From assembly GCA_014338405.1 (NCBI GenBank), contig JTDE01000301.1, positions 99,458-163,457 on the forward strand: a stretch of 64,000 nucleotides of DNA, written 5' to 3'. The notes beneath the pieces were generated by a model. It saw nothing but the letters and a program-made list of their open reading frames with translations, was not told where the DNA came from and did no database searches. Source of the stretch: Paragonimus skrjabini miyazakii (lineage: Eukaryota; Platyhelminthes; Trematoda; Plagiorchiida; Troglotrematidae). Shown in pieces: positions 1-14,600 of the stretch; position 1 is the stretch's first letter; every line of letters begins with the position of its first letter. Position numbers and translations under genes: made by a program.

Positions 1-3000
1 CAATGTTACCGGTTATATCCACTGACTGGTTGTCCTGTGGTCTCCCCCAAATCTTTTCTCAGAAGGCCGCTTCTCCAAAAAAGCCATATTTGTTCAACCA
101 AAACGTGCTTGCATGTAAATTTACCGCCATGACTTTGTCAGCAACGACTTCATGGATGACAGTTCTGTTTTCTCCTTGAGACACCACTGTACATATTCTT
201 TGATTTCGATGTTTCCATATGTGAAATTTAGCCTATTCAGATAATCTTTTCTGGCCGTTCTTCCGACAACGCGAATAGTTCTAACACGTAAACATCTCAA
301 ACATGGTGGTTTAAATTTAATATATATGAACGTTTCCTCCGGGTTACAACTGAACTTCCACTTCGGTATTATACTGTTAACTTTGACTGTTCAATCAACG
401 CACAATAAATGTAACGTTCTTCAAACTTGCGCGTGGTGAACAATTTTCCGATTAGTGTTAAATTAGGTGTTCATGGATGGATGTTGTATGTCCACCAACC
501 AATTTAAACGCTGACCACCCGAAGACAATCCGTTTAAAAAGGTTAGCAAAAACCAAAGTCCTGCTACACCAAATTTTAAAGACATCCAAAATATTAATAC
601 CTCGCTGTTACAGAATGTTTTGTAACATACCACTAACACACCTGTGTTGTTATAGTTTTCACTGCTATATGTCTTCTGTTTTACAAAACGTGCTTAAGTC
701 TGTTATAAACGTAGTGAACTCATTTGTTACAAATGTTAGAAAGAAAGTCAATCGTTGTCTTATATCATTCCGTTTCCCAAGGCCAAAAGCCAGACATGTT
801 TTTTGTTCACTGTCAAAGGATGCTAGCACGGTGGTGTAAATCTGCTCGCCGTTGAAAAGTGCTGTCACCCGTACTGATGTACAAAGTGGCCCTGTCACGT
901 TTGTCAAACCTGTATGACGGCAAAACTGCGGAACGTCTTCAATGATTTCGACTTATTAACTTCCAATTGGTTCCGGGGAAAATATTCCCGGAAATTCATC
1001 ATCGTTCATCTACAGTTTCTAAATCAGACAAGAGTACTGATTATATAAGCCATGCGCGTCATGTTTGATTGCTTTTCTTTGTGTTCTGTTCTCATAGTAT
1101 ATAAAAAATGTTAATATTTATAGTAGCAATAAGTGTGACTAATAAATTACAATTCTGAGCTTACAATATTTCGAAATCTTCATATTGCTGCGACCAAATG
1201 AGCAAAGTTTCAAATTGATTTTTGGGCAGTGAACTATTCATTGATGACAGAATCTGACGAGAAAAACGCAACTATACGTTATGATAACAATCTTGTAAAG
1301 CACTTTTGTTTATGTAGTCGAAGTTTGTGCGGCTAGAATGGCAATAGTTTATAGTCAACTGTAAACTTAAAACAAGTTATAACCTTCGAATGCGTGCACA
1401 GAAAACGCCAAAAGTTTCAAAAAACCGATTCTGAATTCTTTCATTGTGATTATTTGAATAGCATGTTAGCGCCAAGATATTATTTTCTAAACTTTCATGT
1501 AGTCGCTCTACCTGTTACAAAAAAAATAATTGCGGATGAGTTTGAGCGTGAATACAAGTTAATCTTTTCGGGATTATTTTTACAGTTTTTCTGGTCGGTG
1601 CATGAAAACTGCCAGTATACTACTTTTTAATATGTTAATCAACATTTAATGCACGAGAAAAATTTGACATGTTGAGGGTAGTCTTTTGACCACACAAAAA
1701 TCTGCAGAACTGAACTGAAAACTATGATTAATATCTTTAATAATACAACTTATGTCTGTCCTTGTTTAACTGTGCTTTAATTGGTTTGAAGTGATTTTAG
1801 GTTTCAGTCTTGTGTCTGTCGTACGGACTTTCAATTAAGACCTTACCATGTTTGTATGTTCGAAAGGAATGTCACCGAAATTATCCATCAGTATCTCTTT
1901 TTCTCTTGTATAGTTCATAATTATACCGACGGTAGGAAGACAGCACATAGTCTACATCTTTTGGTTTGTTTTTGAAGCATATGGGCCTTTAGGTGTATAG
2001 AGTGTCTCCAGTTGGTTAACTTGAAATTACCAACGTGGGATGCTTTTCCGTCTGATGTTTACAATCTGTGATAAATAATGTCTAATTTTCGGCAAACGTG
2101 GTGATTGTTTGTAAGGTCGCGCAACCACTAGTTGTAATATAAACCTGGCTGAATATCTTAGAACCGACCCATAATTTTAACGCATATGGCTCTCTATCGT
2201 CTAGTTGTACTGTTTTTGAAGGCATTCAAAGTACTCTTATAATTAAGTATCATGAAATCACACTCGTTAAATTAAAAACCTTTACTATAGGAGGTTGCTA
2301 GGTTTAAACTATCACGGTTGTACATGCACCCATGTTCACATTAATCACAAATTTGGCTTCATATATTATATAGTTTAGAAAGCGAGTGACTTCCTAGTAG
2401 ATGTGCTGGGACTGAGAGTCAATGTTAGATGTAACAGTTTATAAAAGTTTGAAACGAATTTATCAAGTCTTTTTGCCAATTACTGTTATAACGTTATACC
2501 GTGATTATTAATTCCGCAACAAAAATACAGATATAAATGGTGAAATGTGCAAATGAGTAAAACATTTCAGGCTGTGAGATGAGGATATTTCTATATCACC
2601 ATCACTCTGAATTTCATCTTGAGTTCAGTTACAAGTAAATGCGTCGGTCTTCGCTAAATCTGGCTTCCACTTATCATTCTTTTGAGGGTCGGATTCTAAA
2701 TATTCTCACATGGACGTATGTATTTGGAGCTGTGCAATTTATAAAACATATAATCTAAGGAATATTATACAAGCGGGTTTCTTAGTGTTTCTTAGTTTTC
2801 GAAAGCTGTCAGCAAAACATGCGTTGACTCAAAGTAACCGGTAATTAGGACTTACAGTACATTCCAAGTAAACGATTTTTCGGTAGTTACTCAATAATTT
2901 AGATGTATATTAGTCTCATTTCATGATACCATAAGAGGATGAGACAACAAAAGTACTTCTCCGTAGATCGCTATCAGGTCATCTGCGATAAACCGAATTA

Positions 3001-6000
3001 GGTCATACAATTACGGTGGCAAAATACACGAAAGAAGGTATTGACATGTTCTGGGTATTTAGTTAAGCTCAAAAAAGCAGAGAGCAAGCAACCATTGTTG
3101 TTCGAAAGATATCAAAAGGCAGCTATAAAATCGTGCGTTCCAAGCTGCATCCTAAAGGTGGTTGCGATGGGCCATTCGGGGAATCAACACGTAGTCATGA
3201 CCAATACAACTGCAGGTTTTGCAAACGGATTAGGATCATCTTCGTCATTGTTTGAACAAGAACTGTGAGCCATTTGAAGCAAACTAGAAATACACGTTAA
3301 TCGGGAAAATTCAGTGTGACGTATATGAAGTGATTTTTGAAGGCAGATTGTGAAACCGACTTATCGATTTACCCACGCTTTATGTTGACCTCCGATGTTT
3401 TTTAAATTAAATGTGAAATTGTTTTGATTGGTTTAATGGGAACCACCCAATTGATAACCGGCAAAGGAGACAGTATGGTGCAACTTATCACACAGCTGTA
3501 AAAACATGACTAGGATGTACTTAAAAGGTACATTTTACTGTTCGTTGAAATATATATGCCATGGTATTCGACTGAGTCACAGATTGATGATTACGGCCGC
3601 CAAGTCATGTGTCAACAGAATTAAAGGATTGGAGAGCTGTTTTGTTTTTGTGTAGTCACTTTATCTGTTACTATATTCGCATGGGCCAAATGTTCATGGT
3701 GGTCAATTTCATAAATAAACTGTACACATATGTTGGCTTCTTACAGGCAGTAATTTTTAAATGTTTTTCTGAATGGACCTCAGGTGAAAACATCCTTCTC
3801 GGTATATCAACAGAAGGCGGGCGACTCGTCTACACTTGTCAGCCCTAGTTCCGTTCTATTGAGTTATGTGCGAAACACAGCCGATTGGGAACAAAATTAA
3901 ACGCCTGACACACGGCAACTACCGACGTGAGGCTGGATGAATTTTGTAGGCATAGCGTTTGTTTCACAAATGATACAGGTAATTTTTTGTGCATAATGTT
4001 AGTAAAAATAGAGTTTTTCAATAATTACGTTAAAAAATATCTCTTACAATTCACCGCAAAGTGGCTCACATCTACAAAACATAGCACAGATTCTATTAGG
4101 TTCGCGTAGGAAAAATCATTTTCGACAATATTTATTAGGCTGTTTGTACTGTACCGACAATCAGGCTGTCTGATTCACTTCAAACTAGAAGTACTCCCAG
4201 TTTTACATAATATAATTTTCGCTAAAGTTATATGGCATGTTTCAAAAAAATATTCATAATGAAATGGAAACGTCGGATTACAAATCATACTGTCATGCAG
4301 CATTCCACCTCCAGATAATGTAGACCAAGTTGGGAAAATATAAAACACCCACGAACAGTTGCAATCATAAAGATTGAAAACAAGTCATCAGTGTTACTAA
4401 CTTGTATTGGATTAGACTGTCCGTATCAAAAGCTTCTCGCTGCAGTCGAGAATGGAATCCTCAGGTAGGTTTTTCTGCCCATAAATTTCACTGTCTGCAC
4501 ACTTATCTTTTCAGTGATCTAAGGTTAGAAATTTGGTCGGCATTTTTACGTAACCAGCCATATAAAGACATGGGGCCCTATAATTCGACATATTATGCAA
4601 TTTTCATTTATTTCTATATCAAATGCAGCACCTTCTTCAAAACGTTTTCAGTTGAAGAGCTTCGGCTGAGGCGTCGACAACACCAGTGAATTGCGGTTAC
4701 TATACTGGAGGCTGAGTAATGTGGAAGTCATTGTGCGTTAAGTGAAAACCATTGACCCAAGCTTCTTAAGCCGGCTGTCCAGTTTCGTTACCAAAAGATT
4801 GATCTTCACGGCGAATACACCTACGTTTAAACCTTCCGAGAAACCCAAATGCCCGTTAAAGTAAGCTGTGATGACGTCACAACTCGACTAGACCGTTAAA
4901 TCAAAACGAATCTTATGTACGACTTTAAACTTGCTATTTCCTGCAGGTCACGTACACTCACGAAGCACAATGTAATATTTTACCTACCTTCTAAGTCTGT
5001 GTTTAGTCTATTTCTCCACCTGTTGTTCCCACATTACCTATACGATGGTTAACCATGTTTTACATCGAATGATTTCCATCAGAATTTGTAAAATTTCCAC
5101 AATAATGAGCTACGGGGTTCACTCAAATTGCTTATGATAAGATACTACTTCCCATAAAAAAATACTATATCAATCCAGCTTATACGATCAAACAACAAAG
5201 AAATTTTGTCTTCGGTTCCATAAAATTGTTGGGGTAACATCGATATGAATATTCATAGTGTCTGTTCAATTAAACTGAAATCGCATACTAAACAGAGCAC
5301 ATATCATCCAGACAATCAACAAATGAATAACACGAATATTACCGACTGCCATACTATTCAGACATCTTTTTTCTTCAATCCTGAGGAAAACGCATTCTGA
5401 AGCTGAATGTGGATATATTATTTCACGCCAAATTTTGGTAACAACATTGTGAGTTTGACCCACTTCATCAACCTCTGATTTGAATGGTCATAAAGTACAC
5501 TGAAACTAGCTAGTCAGTGCGGTGAATGTGACTTCCGCTGTTATTTCCACTAGTGCGTGTGAACTGTGAGTTTATTTTATCAATCTATCAGTAACTGCCG
5601 AACAGAATTTCCCCTGAAATTTAGTTGAATAATTTTTTGTTTTCGTTGATGTAAGACTTATATGCGTGTATGAATAAATTAGATTCGATGTGACTGAATA
5701 TGTTACACTCTGTTGTTGTGATTCCATGCATACCCTAAAACGTGTGGAACGTGCTTGATTTCCAACGTTCATTCGGGATTTAGAATGTTCTTACTGTGTC
5801 GTTTAGTTAAACGTAAAATAAGAGAGAAGCCATTTATCGTTTTGTCTCCACGCAAAAGAAAATGTTTGCAATGTCCAATTTGCAATCTGAAGCTTGACAT
5901 CAATTATGACATTGGAAAATAGCGATTGGACATTGGTGATTTGATATATGTGGTTAGAATACGGACGAGTCAAATGCAGATCATCAGTAGCATGTCAGTA

Positions 6001-7289
6001 CAATGTGGTTCTAGGACATTAACTGTTATAACCAATAGAACTTCATGCTCTAAGTACCGGCCAACAAAATGTACAAAAATGAGGGTCTGTTTTTCCGTGT
6101 GTTTATTTGGAAACGATAGGACCTAAAGCTGCTATATTTTTAAGATTGAATTACGCCGTTATGCGGCCTACCTGCATTTTACTATTTCACATAAAAGTGT
6201 TTATGTTGTTACGAGCATTGGGAATAAAATAATCGTGAAAAGCTGTCAGCTGTCAGCTGAAAAGCCTGTTGACAATGGCATGAAATGGTCAGCCTCCAGT
6301 CTTTCAAAGATATTGAAAACTGACAATTATTGGTTGTTAATCGGTCCATACCTGTTTTTTTTCAGATGGAGACTATCAAAACGAAATGGTTACTCTAAGT
6401 AGCCGTGTGATATATAACCGAGCAAAGCTGAATACAAACTCTGGTTAGCCCAATGAACGGAAAGAAACATTTCTTATAGTTCAGCAACCACCACCGAAAT
6501 CACTGCCGTAGACTTCCTTGCGTTAATCTGCTTTCATATAAGGCAAAATATCAATAACAGAAAGGTGATGGGAAAGAGAATGTTTAATGTTTCCAGCTTT
6601 TTGGTAACCACAGATAACCGTTGTCAGTGTAATTTTTCAGTCAAACCATTACACGAATGAGACACGCCAATAAGGAAACGGTTCAATCATGTGACAACAG
6701 TTAGCCGTTTATCAGTTAATCATCCAGTCCTCTGTGCATGCATGTGGGCGCGTGCTTCCGAAATCATTTGTGGCATTGATAAGGGCAGTTTGCCTGATAA
6801 AATCCTTGTAGCTTCTATCGGGTTCAGTCCGCCTCGCGTCCTTAAGGGCAAACCTGAATAACGGTCGAGAGACTGGCGCCATCATTGCGGTTGACATAGA
6901 CAGTGTGTGTTGCTCGTGATGGATTTCTAATGTGTCTGTTCCGTGTAAGACCTGAAACCTTATTATAGGAGCCGGATATTACCATAGTCGCTTTTGTGGT
7001 CTTTAGTTAACCTACAAAAAGCCATAGTCGAGTCATAGTTTAATTTTTTTTACCGTAGTGTTTCTATTGGCGGCAAACGTCTTTTGTGTGCCCCGCGATT
7101 CTAGTTATTAATTGTCTGGATGTTTGATTGAAGTATTCCGTCGGGCACTCTGTGCGTTTTATCATAAAACATCATTGGTACGATCGAGGGTTTGAAATGA
7201 CTCTTTTGTTTTCATCGAATGGCGTTATAATGTGTTGTCCAGACGGAAGAATGTAGAAATTTCATAGTCCACTTGAACATTCCTGATTG
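1..7289. other. Gene-free AT-rich stretch
   Basis: I see no gene, RNA gene or recognisable mobile element in these 7.3 kb. Open frames are short, rich in Phe, Cys and Tyr as expected from AT-rich noncoding sequence, and none shows a motif I know. A 7-base unit (agctgtc) repeats almost three times at 6241-6259. The sequence is consistent with intergenic or intronic DNA. An old repeat too decayed to read by eye could be hidden here. Confidence 0.6.
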
Positions 7290-8641
7290 TTTAGAACCTG
7301 CCCATTCGATAGGATATTCCAACAGAAATAATCCACGTATTTCTGTCTTTCTTGGTTGATTGTGTCAAAATGCGGCTAGCCGTTTAACGATGAACAGTTT
7401 TAGAAACTTGTAGCCTTGTAACGTCACAACCAGCTAGACAAGCTTGTGTTTACAGCTGACATGGTTGATGCACATATTTTACTATTCCTGTTGACTGATG
7501 ATGAGATAAATGTATATCTGTTGCATTGCGGTTGTGCTCAATTCATATGTAAGCATCAATCTGAGTTAGTTGGTTTTCGACAGATGGTGATATCAAACCC
7601 ATATTGTTCGTGCACATTCAGCTGACAATCCAAAAAGTTTATAGTTCTGTGCTCATTCTCTTACTCCATTATGAACGTGATGTTGCTCTATTGCACGTTT
7701 GTAGGTAAAAAGAAGGTTTCTTTGCGGCTAGAGTTTATTACCACAACTTTATTCAGCCATATACTTAAGTTAACTCCGTGCACAGTGTTTGTGTTCCGAT
7801 TTGAGACAGGAAGAGGTCGATAACTATTCGTGAGACGGGTGAGCCTATTGTTGAACCGTCTAGTTGGCGATTTAAAACAATGTCGAACGTGAAATAGCTT
7901 GTGTTCAAGAGCAACTCAACGCCAGCAAAATTATGGAGAGATTTACAGTTGTTTTTTCCTCCTAAGGACAGAGGAGAGAAATACTAGGCTAACACGCATA
8001 GAAAAACTGGTGTGTAATGAGGTAACATCACAGCTGAGAACTATCTTTATTCCAGTGTTACGGAAAACGGAATGCGTATGAGTACAAGGAAGTCGTCACT
8101 GTAGCTCCTCGCTTTATTTATAGGGCCATAAATTTGTGCTGAGATGTTTGGCGAAGTTATAAGTTGCACACGTGATGTCCACAATAGGTCTGAGTCGTAT
8201 ATCCGTATTATATATTTTTGACAGGATATACAATCGTCCAGGGTTGTTTGATCTTGAAGCTAATGTGACCCGCAAAGAGCGATTGGGTTTTGGTTTCAGA
8301 TATCTGTTTATCCGTACCTTGACTCTGTCTAAAACTGGACTCTGTTTCTCTTTTATAATCTTTTGGGAAGGTCCAGATTTCAGGTCCTCGAATGTTTCAT
8401 TCCCATATTCTGTGTGGTCCACAATAACCGTGACATCTCTCTTGTCCTCTTTTGTTATGTGTACAGAACGGTCTTGTTTTAGGGTACGTAGCGAAAAGGA
8501 CTCATCCTTTGTAGAATTCCGTGTGAATAATTTTGGACTTTCGGTAATGGTACTTATCCTAATGCATGTTTCTTTAGTTTTACATGTGAACAGGCCTAAC
8601 AGCCCAGGTTTCAGAGTCGAAACTACATCCCACGTTAGCAA
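7290..8641 (-). pseudogene. Penelope-like element reverse transcriptase, decayed
   Basis: This is a remnant of the RT of a Penelope-like retroelement. Reading down from 8641, one frame stays open for 175 codons. It carries the N-terminal block with LRTLKQDRSV (residues 51-60) followed by VTVIVDHTEY, then the RT block GRLYILSKIY..LRPIVD (about 8177-8248). After two in-frame stops the same frame gives LSCDVTSLHTS (about 8009-8041), equivalent to the family's SFDVTSLFT. A shifted frame gives DGSTIGSPVSRIVIDLFL (7808-7860), the MGSPLS block. The first frame then resumes with FLDCQLNV and ICRKPTNSD (7559-7636), the family's FLD and YRKPT blocks. Between them WLNKVVVINS (about 7730-7759) stands where WLRYVDDTFV is expected, so the catalytic aspartates are lost. 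LLEYPIEWA near 7300-7325 may match the linker NGYP block. I found no GIY-YIG domain below it. Stops, frameshifts and the missing active site make it a pseudogene. Confidence 0.85.
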
Positions 8642-8661
8642 CAGTTTTTCGCGAACGTGGG
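8629..8661. repeat. Short inverted repeat (hairpin)
   Basis: CCCACGTTAGC and GCGAACGTGGG pair as a stem with one mismatch around an 11-base loop. The hairpin overlaps the outer edge of the RT remnant. The bases just beyond it, GGGACTTCGATCCC, resemble an inverted pol III B box, but I could not find a matching A box. Whether it is part of the element is unknown. Confidence 0.35.
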
Positions 8662-11600
8662 ACTTCGATCCCGGTTGAATTGGAAGTAATTAATCGTCAG
8701 GGCTCTGTCGGATGTATTGCGGACCAGTTAGTTTGAGTTGATCCATCTCAAACCTTGCGTTGTTCGCAAACGTGGCTCTGTGAGAACGTTCCGTTTTACC
8801 AGTTTGCTGAATTTACGCTTCGCTGAATTCCTACACTTATGATAGGTGGCAGACGTTTGACATTGAGTCGTCTATCTGATGTCAGTCAATATTTTTAAGG
8901 ATACTAGCACGATGACAAGGTTATCTGAGTTCTTTTTGCTAGTTTGAATTAGTTCCTGTGCCACAGTACACGCATTATATCGTTGTCTCAGTTATTTAAA
9001 GCGCGCATCAATAGCCGCTATTCAAGAACAGACTGAGCTGTCCAGAAGTCTGATGAGTATGGAAGTGAGGATTGTGTTTTCATAAGCACAAAAATGATTG
9101 TAAACAGGATGATCAAATAAAATTAATAATAATTACTCAGCCATTTTCTTGATACTCAAAGTTTTTGCTTCAAAGATGGGACTTATCGGTCAACATCACA
9201 TAAGCAAAGTTATTCCATTAAGAATGACATATCTGATGAGCATTAATAGCTGTGACACGCAAAATGCTCAGACATTAGCAATTATCGTACAGCTAAAAGT
9301 ATAGTCTGAAAAGCGTTGTTCAGTCTTTGTTACAACCGATTTTTCATTTGAACAAAACGTGCATGCCTGCGTTTCCAAAAAAATGGAAAGTGAAAGTCAC
9401 CCAACCGATAAGGACTTAACGGCTTTCGGCGGTTTGCATTTGTGAAAACAGGGCTATCACGGGTAATGTCTGCCTATAACAAACACTTCCTTAGCTGTAC
9501 ACCCTATACTGTTGGCAATACAAACGTCAAAATGCAAAGTTCAGTAGTATTTGGTTTCAATTATACACTATGCTTTTTCTGATGTTTATGAGGTCAATAT
9601 ATTGTTTCAATCAATCGCATCTCATGAATTCTCTTAACTGAATATTTGAGATAACGTACCGTCGCATGATTGCATAATCAGCCGTCAGACGGAAGTCACC
9701 TTTGCGTTCAGGCTAATTCCGTTTTCTTGGTCACCAAACTAAAACAGTAACCTTAAACCGGAATGTATTGCTGTGGGTCAATCTATCCACAGGTGTACGA
9801 TCGTGCAGAATTCTGTTCGTGCACATGCAATTTCTACCGTACACTGTCCACGACGGAGGCCATGCACTGAAATATTTGTTTATGGCCATGAGATCATTTA
9901 CCTCATTAAAGATATTATGATATGCGGTTAGTGTGATCCGGTCCTTTATGGGTCGTTGATTAGGAATCGTTTAACCGAATGGATTGCCTGTGTGTAATAG
10001 AGACCGCTCATTTTTGGGGAATGTGTGGTAATATTAGAAATACTAGAACACGAACTTTTGTATAGTACCGTTACACTTTCCACGACGGAGGCTCGTTGTT
10101 TACATAACAGAAAGGCTTTACGTAGGACTTTTGTTGCAGTAGGCTCGCATACTTGCAAACCTCAGCAACGCACAAACACAAGTCTGTTACGTAGCGTCAC
10201 TGGTAACAAGCGTCAAAGTTGAAACGGCTGAGTTTTCACCTTCATGCTTTTCTCTGCTATGACTTCACATTTTATGTCTGTACCACGTTTATTAAGTATC
10301 TGGATGAATTACCAAATTTTAGTTAAACATTGATTCACCAACATCTGTTTTGCCTTTCTAGTTCACATCCGCAAAACGGAATGGATATTTTATATACCTC
10401 TTTTTTTTGTTAATTTATGCGTTGCTACTGACATTGGAACTCATGGCTGACCAGCACCACGTACTCAACTCGGAGCGAACGCTGAACTTGCTGGCGGAAT
10501 CGATTTATGGTTGGAATTACAAAGTAAACGTACAATACAAAGTTGCAGCGGGCTGAGCTGGATTCGTTTTCAAACATTTTGTTATTCGGATAAATGTGGT
10601 ACTACATTCGCCAGTGTAAATTTGGAAGCAACAAGATATGTGCACTAGAATCCCACAACAATTTTTTTTTTTGTCTTTTCAAGAAGTAGGAACCAACAGT
10701 TTTGAAACATTCCTCAGTTAACAGAAATAAGTTTGCAAGTTGATTTCCTACATGAAATCGATCATTGTGATGGTTTCTATGATGCATCATCACTTTTTAA
10801 GTCAACAATTTCATTTAACTTTCACGTTTACTTCCATTTGATCATCCAATTGTTACGGTCCAGCATATCTGACCCAATTGCCTGACTAGACTTTGTGACA
10901 ATTAGGCTGAGACAAATTTCGGAGAATTTATAACCTACCCAGCTAATTGATCTTTCATTAAGGAACGCAACAGTTTTGTAGTTAGTTTCAAGGAAATCTC
11001 TTCACTTACGTCCATCATCAGATCTGTGTAGTTTTGTAAAATTTGGCAAGTGTTCTCATAATAAACAACCTTTGCCGTCGCCACATTTCGTTTTGGAATT
11101 TTTCAGCCTGTCCTGTTTTCTAGTTTTGCATCGCGTGTATTTTCAGTAAATGTCATTTTCTTTGCGAGTTTCTCGTGCTTTTCCACTTCAGCCCAATTGT
11201 CCGTGTTAGCTGTAGTTGACGGGAAATAACAGTATGTTCTAAAGCTCATCCAGTACGACTTAATCGAATGAGATGGGAGATAGATATTGCTGGTACAGGG
11301 AAAGATAAGTCGATCGTAAACTTGCCTACTGGATATAAACATGATTTTTTTCCATTTCAGAATGTGTTTTGAAATATTCCGAACAACTGTGTGAATCTAT
11401 CAATTCTTGAAAATAATCATTTGAACAACGAAGTTAATTCATTTGTCTTTAACTAATGACGGTTCAACAAAACGAGTAATAAACGTTAATTCTCAATTTA
11501 AACAAGAATTTGCTTTGCTTGCACCACCACGTGAAGTTAACTGTGATATCTTCAGACTTGTCACGGTTCAGACAGTGTATGTGTACGTTTGTATATTGTA

Positions 11601-14600
11601 GACTCGATAATGTACATAATGCCCACCGTCCAACTTCCACCGCTAATTTTAATTGTGCCTGGATTTTTTCCCCAAAAGTTGATGGAATTCACAGTGTTAT
11701 ATTTTGTTTATACTGATGCGAGTCAATCCACCAGGCATTCACCCTGGTGTGTTTACCCCGAGACTTTGTTCTGAACGTGCAAAAATGGCTATCCGTTCAC
11801 CTTGATCATTGAATCACTTTTAACAAACACAAAGATACTACAGGAAAATTTAGTCTTTCCAACATTATCCATGCAATTCCTCCGCGATAGATCAAATGTC
11901 ACAACGACCTTGTTTTCTGGTCGTCATTCACACACGGTTGGTACAAATGCTGGGTACCATATCTACATTCAGCCATTCGATGGAGTAAACATTTTGACCC
12001 ACGCATCCTTAGCTCACCTTGACTAGTACTGACAATCAGATGTTTACCCAGCCCGTGATTTTGAATATAATGATGTTATGTATACCAATTATCCAGTTGC
12101 CAAACCTCTAGCTTATAATTCGAGATATAACTTTTGAAACATAAAACCTTGCCCTCTTTGAATGGAGCACATAATATATGCCAAAACATGATACATCCGA
12201 AAAGTTTTGTGGAATTTCACTTCAGACTACAAAGAGAAACTTCTAATTTTATAACTTAACCGTATACAAGGGATACGACCAGTATAATACTGGTAACTGT
12301 AACGATTATATATGATTAGCACAAGTATGAACCAGTTGATCACCCGCTGAAAGCACTTTATAAAAGAAATGCCAGTCGATGTATAATGTTTGAGTTTCTA
12401 TGTGTTAACCTGAATAAATGGATGGTGCGAACTGTTTTGTGTACAGCGCGTACAGACAGGCCACATCAACTTGTTCAGTCTGTGGGGGCATCATGTTTGT
12501 ATGAAATATCTGTTTTACAAAGAGATTTTTATGACCTAGTCAGTTAGGTGAAGTATGCCGAAGTTACTGCCAAAACTCTATCTTCTTGGAAAGCGTTGGC
12601 TGATGCACCTTAATTACGAACCCAAAAGATATAGTGTTTGGTCTAGGCTTTTTCTAATCAACCGTTGGCATACTAAAGATGATTGTTCAGTCGGAAAAAA
12701 TCAGTGGCCACCTGAATGTAGCAGTGAAACATCAAGCTTTATGCCGACCCAAAACAGCTGACGGTTATCGCCGGTAGAGATCACAACCTTTGTTATGTGT
12801 TTGGTGAAAAACATAATCCCGTCTACCGTGTTTCAAACCTAAGCCAAGGGTCGACGGGCTGGAACTTCCGCAGGGAGGTAATGTTAAATTTAGGGTTGCC
12901 GGTAGCAGATTTCTAATTTGTAATCAACCATTTTGTTATCTGTTTGTCATTTGAAGCTAACCAGGTATTCCTCCAAGTAGGCCTCTCTTATAACGAAAAT
13001 GATCTTAACCAATCAAAAAGAACGGGACTTCTTAAGGCAGTCAGCGGTTGATCATTCTCCTATTTTCACCTAAAGGACCTTCAGTCCGCCAAAATGTTTG
13101 TTACGTTGTTGACTCTAACTATTGTTTTCAGTTAACATTCAAAATTGGAGAACATTTTTAAATAAACATATACCGTGTACCGAACCCTAGAATTTTTATT
13201 CGTGAAACATTCGTTGCAAAACAAACTAAATTTTTTATCTGTTATCCGACTTAGCATTAAAGCAACTGGCGGGGCCAGTCGTTTTTATTTTATGTCGCTT
13301 AAAGACGGAACATTCGAGTTCTATCGGGTGTTGTTTTGTTTCGTTGTCAATCACACAATTTTTTAAGTATGGCCGCAACATCGTTTAGAAAGTCAAGGTC
13401 AGTGGTTTATCAGGGAATTTCTTCGGGAACTTTCGTGTAAATAATTGATAGTTATTCTTGCTGGTCTGTTGTCGATAGGTCGTGATGTGTCAGTAATATA
13501 TTATTGTTATCCGCAATTCGAATGGGAATGTTTCGAGCTGGATTGGTCGGTAAAGATCAGCGTCTCTGTGCAAAATGATGTTAGCCTGTATCGTTTGGTT
13601 TTCAGATGAAATACAAATAATTATAAACTCTCCCGTAACCGTTGCATGTCTGCTGTTGACCATGAACTAACCAATGAAAAGAAAATGAGCGTTTTTTGGC
13701 ATTCACGCGATCTGCATCGCCCTCGTTTCGAAGTAATTAATTAAACTGAAGATTATGCTTTCAGACCAGTCAAACATCTCCTCATGCACACTACGCTTCT
13801 TTGAAAACTTGATGTTAATTTTAGCATTTTCGAATTCCACTAGGAATGACTGAAACACAGAACTATAAAATCTATTAACCTAATTAATGCTTTAATTTCA
13901 GTGTTTCAACAGGTGCACAGGTCGACAGTTTGTCAGACATGAAACAATAAAATTTCATTAACACGCACAACAGAAATACGTACAAGAAGTGCATCAACTG
14001 TTCGGGTTTGTGCTGACAAAACAGTGTGATTACTCACGGTAAAGCAGCAGTCATTATCTACTCTATTATTCACGTGATTCGAAAGATTTTAAATTCTGAA
14101 CGAACAAGCTGAAGAACATAGGAAGTGCACGATGACAGTGATTCATATTTAAAACTGATAAGAGGAATAATATGTTGATACAATTTGTTTTGAAGCCGAC
14201 CACTCGGTTATTCGTCATTGTAATGGTGGTGACAGTTAGGAGCTGTGTCTTGTGACACTCATGTACACAACCAATAAATTCAACTAATAAAATAATATTT
14301 GAGTAAAATTAACTCGGGTGATTTTGTTTCAGCCTTTGGTCACCGGCTTTAACAGGTAAGCAAAATGACTTAAATATTGTTTTATTCGTGCAGTATGCTA
14401 ATTTACAGCTATCACCTAATATGATTGCAAACATTTCGTCGGCAGACGCTTTCACAAAAACAGCTGCAGCATTTTCAGAATCAGGGTTCGATGAGACTGA
14501 TTTCGTAATAAGCTTTGACTTCTGCTTATGCCAATCATTTTCAACCTACCATAATATTGCACACTTGCACATCACTGTAGTTTATCAGTTCCTTATTTCA

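Noticed and set aside
3609..3848. TYVGFLQAVIFKCFSEW as a PLE GIY-YIG block
   Set aside because: Only the YVG and a Glu-Trp spacing match. There is no CxCG entry and no conserved Arg or terminal block.
8172..8678. 168-codon plus-strand open frame
   Set aside because: It is the antisense shadow of the PLE reverse transcriptase remnant on the minus strand.
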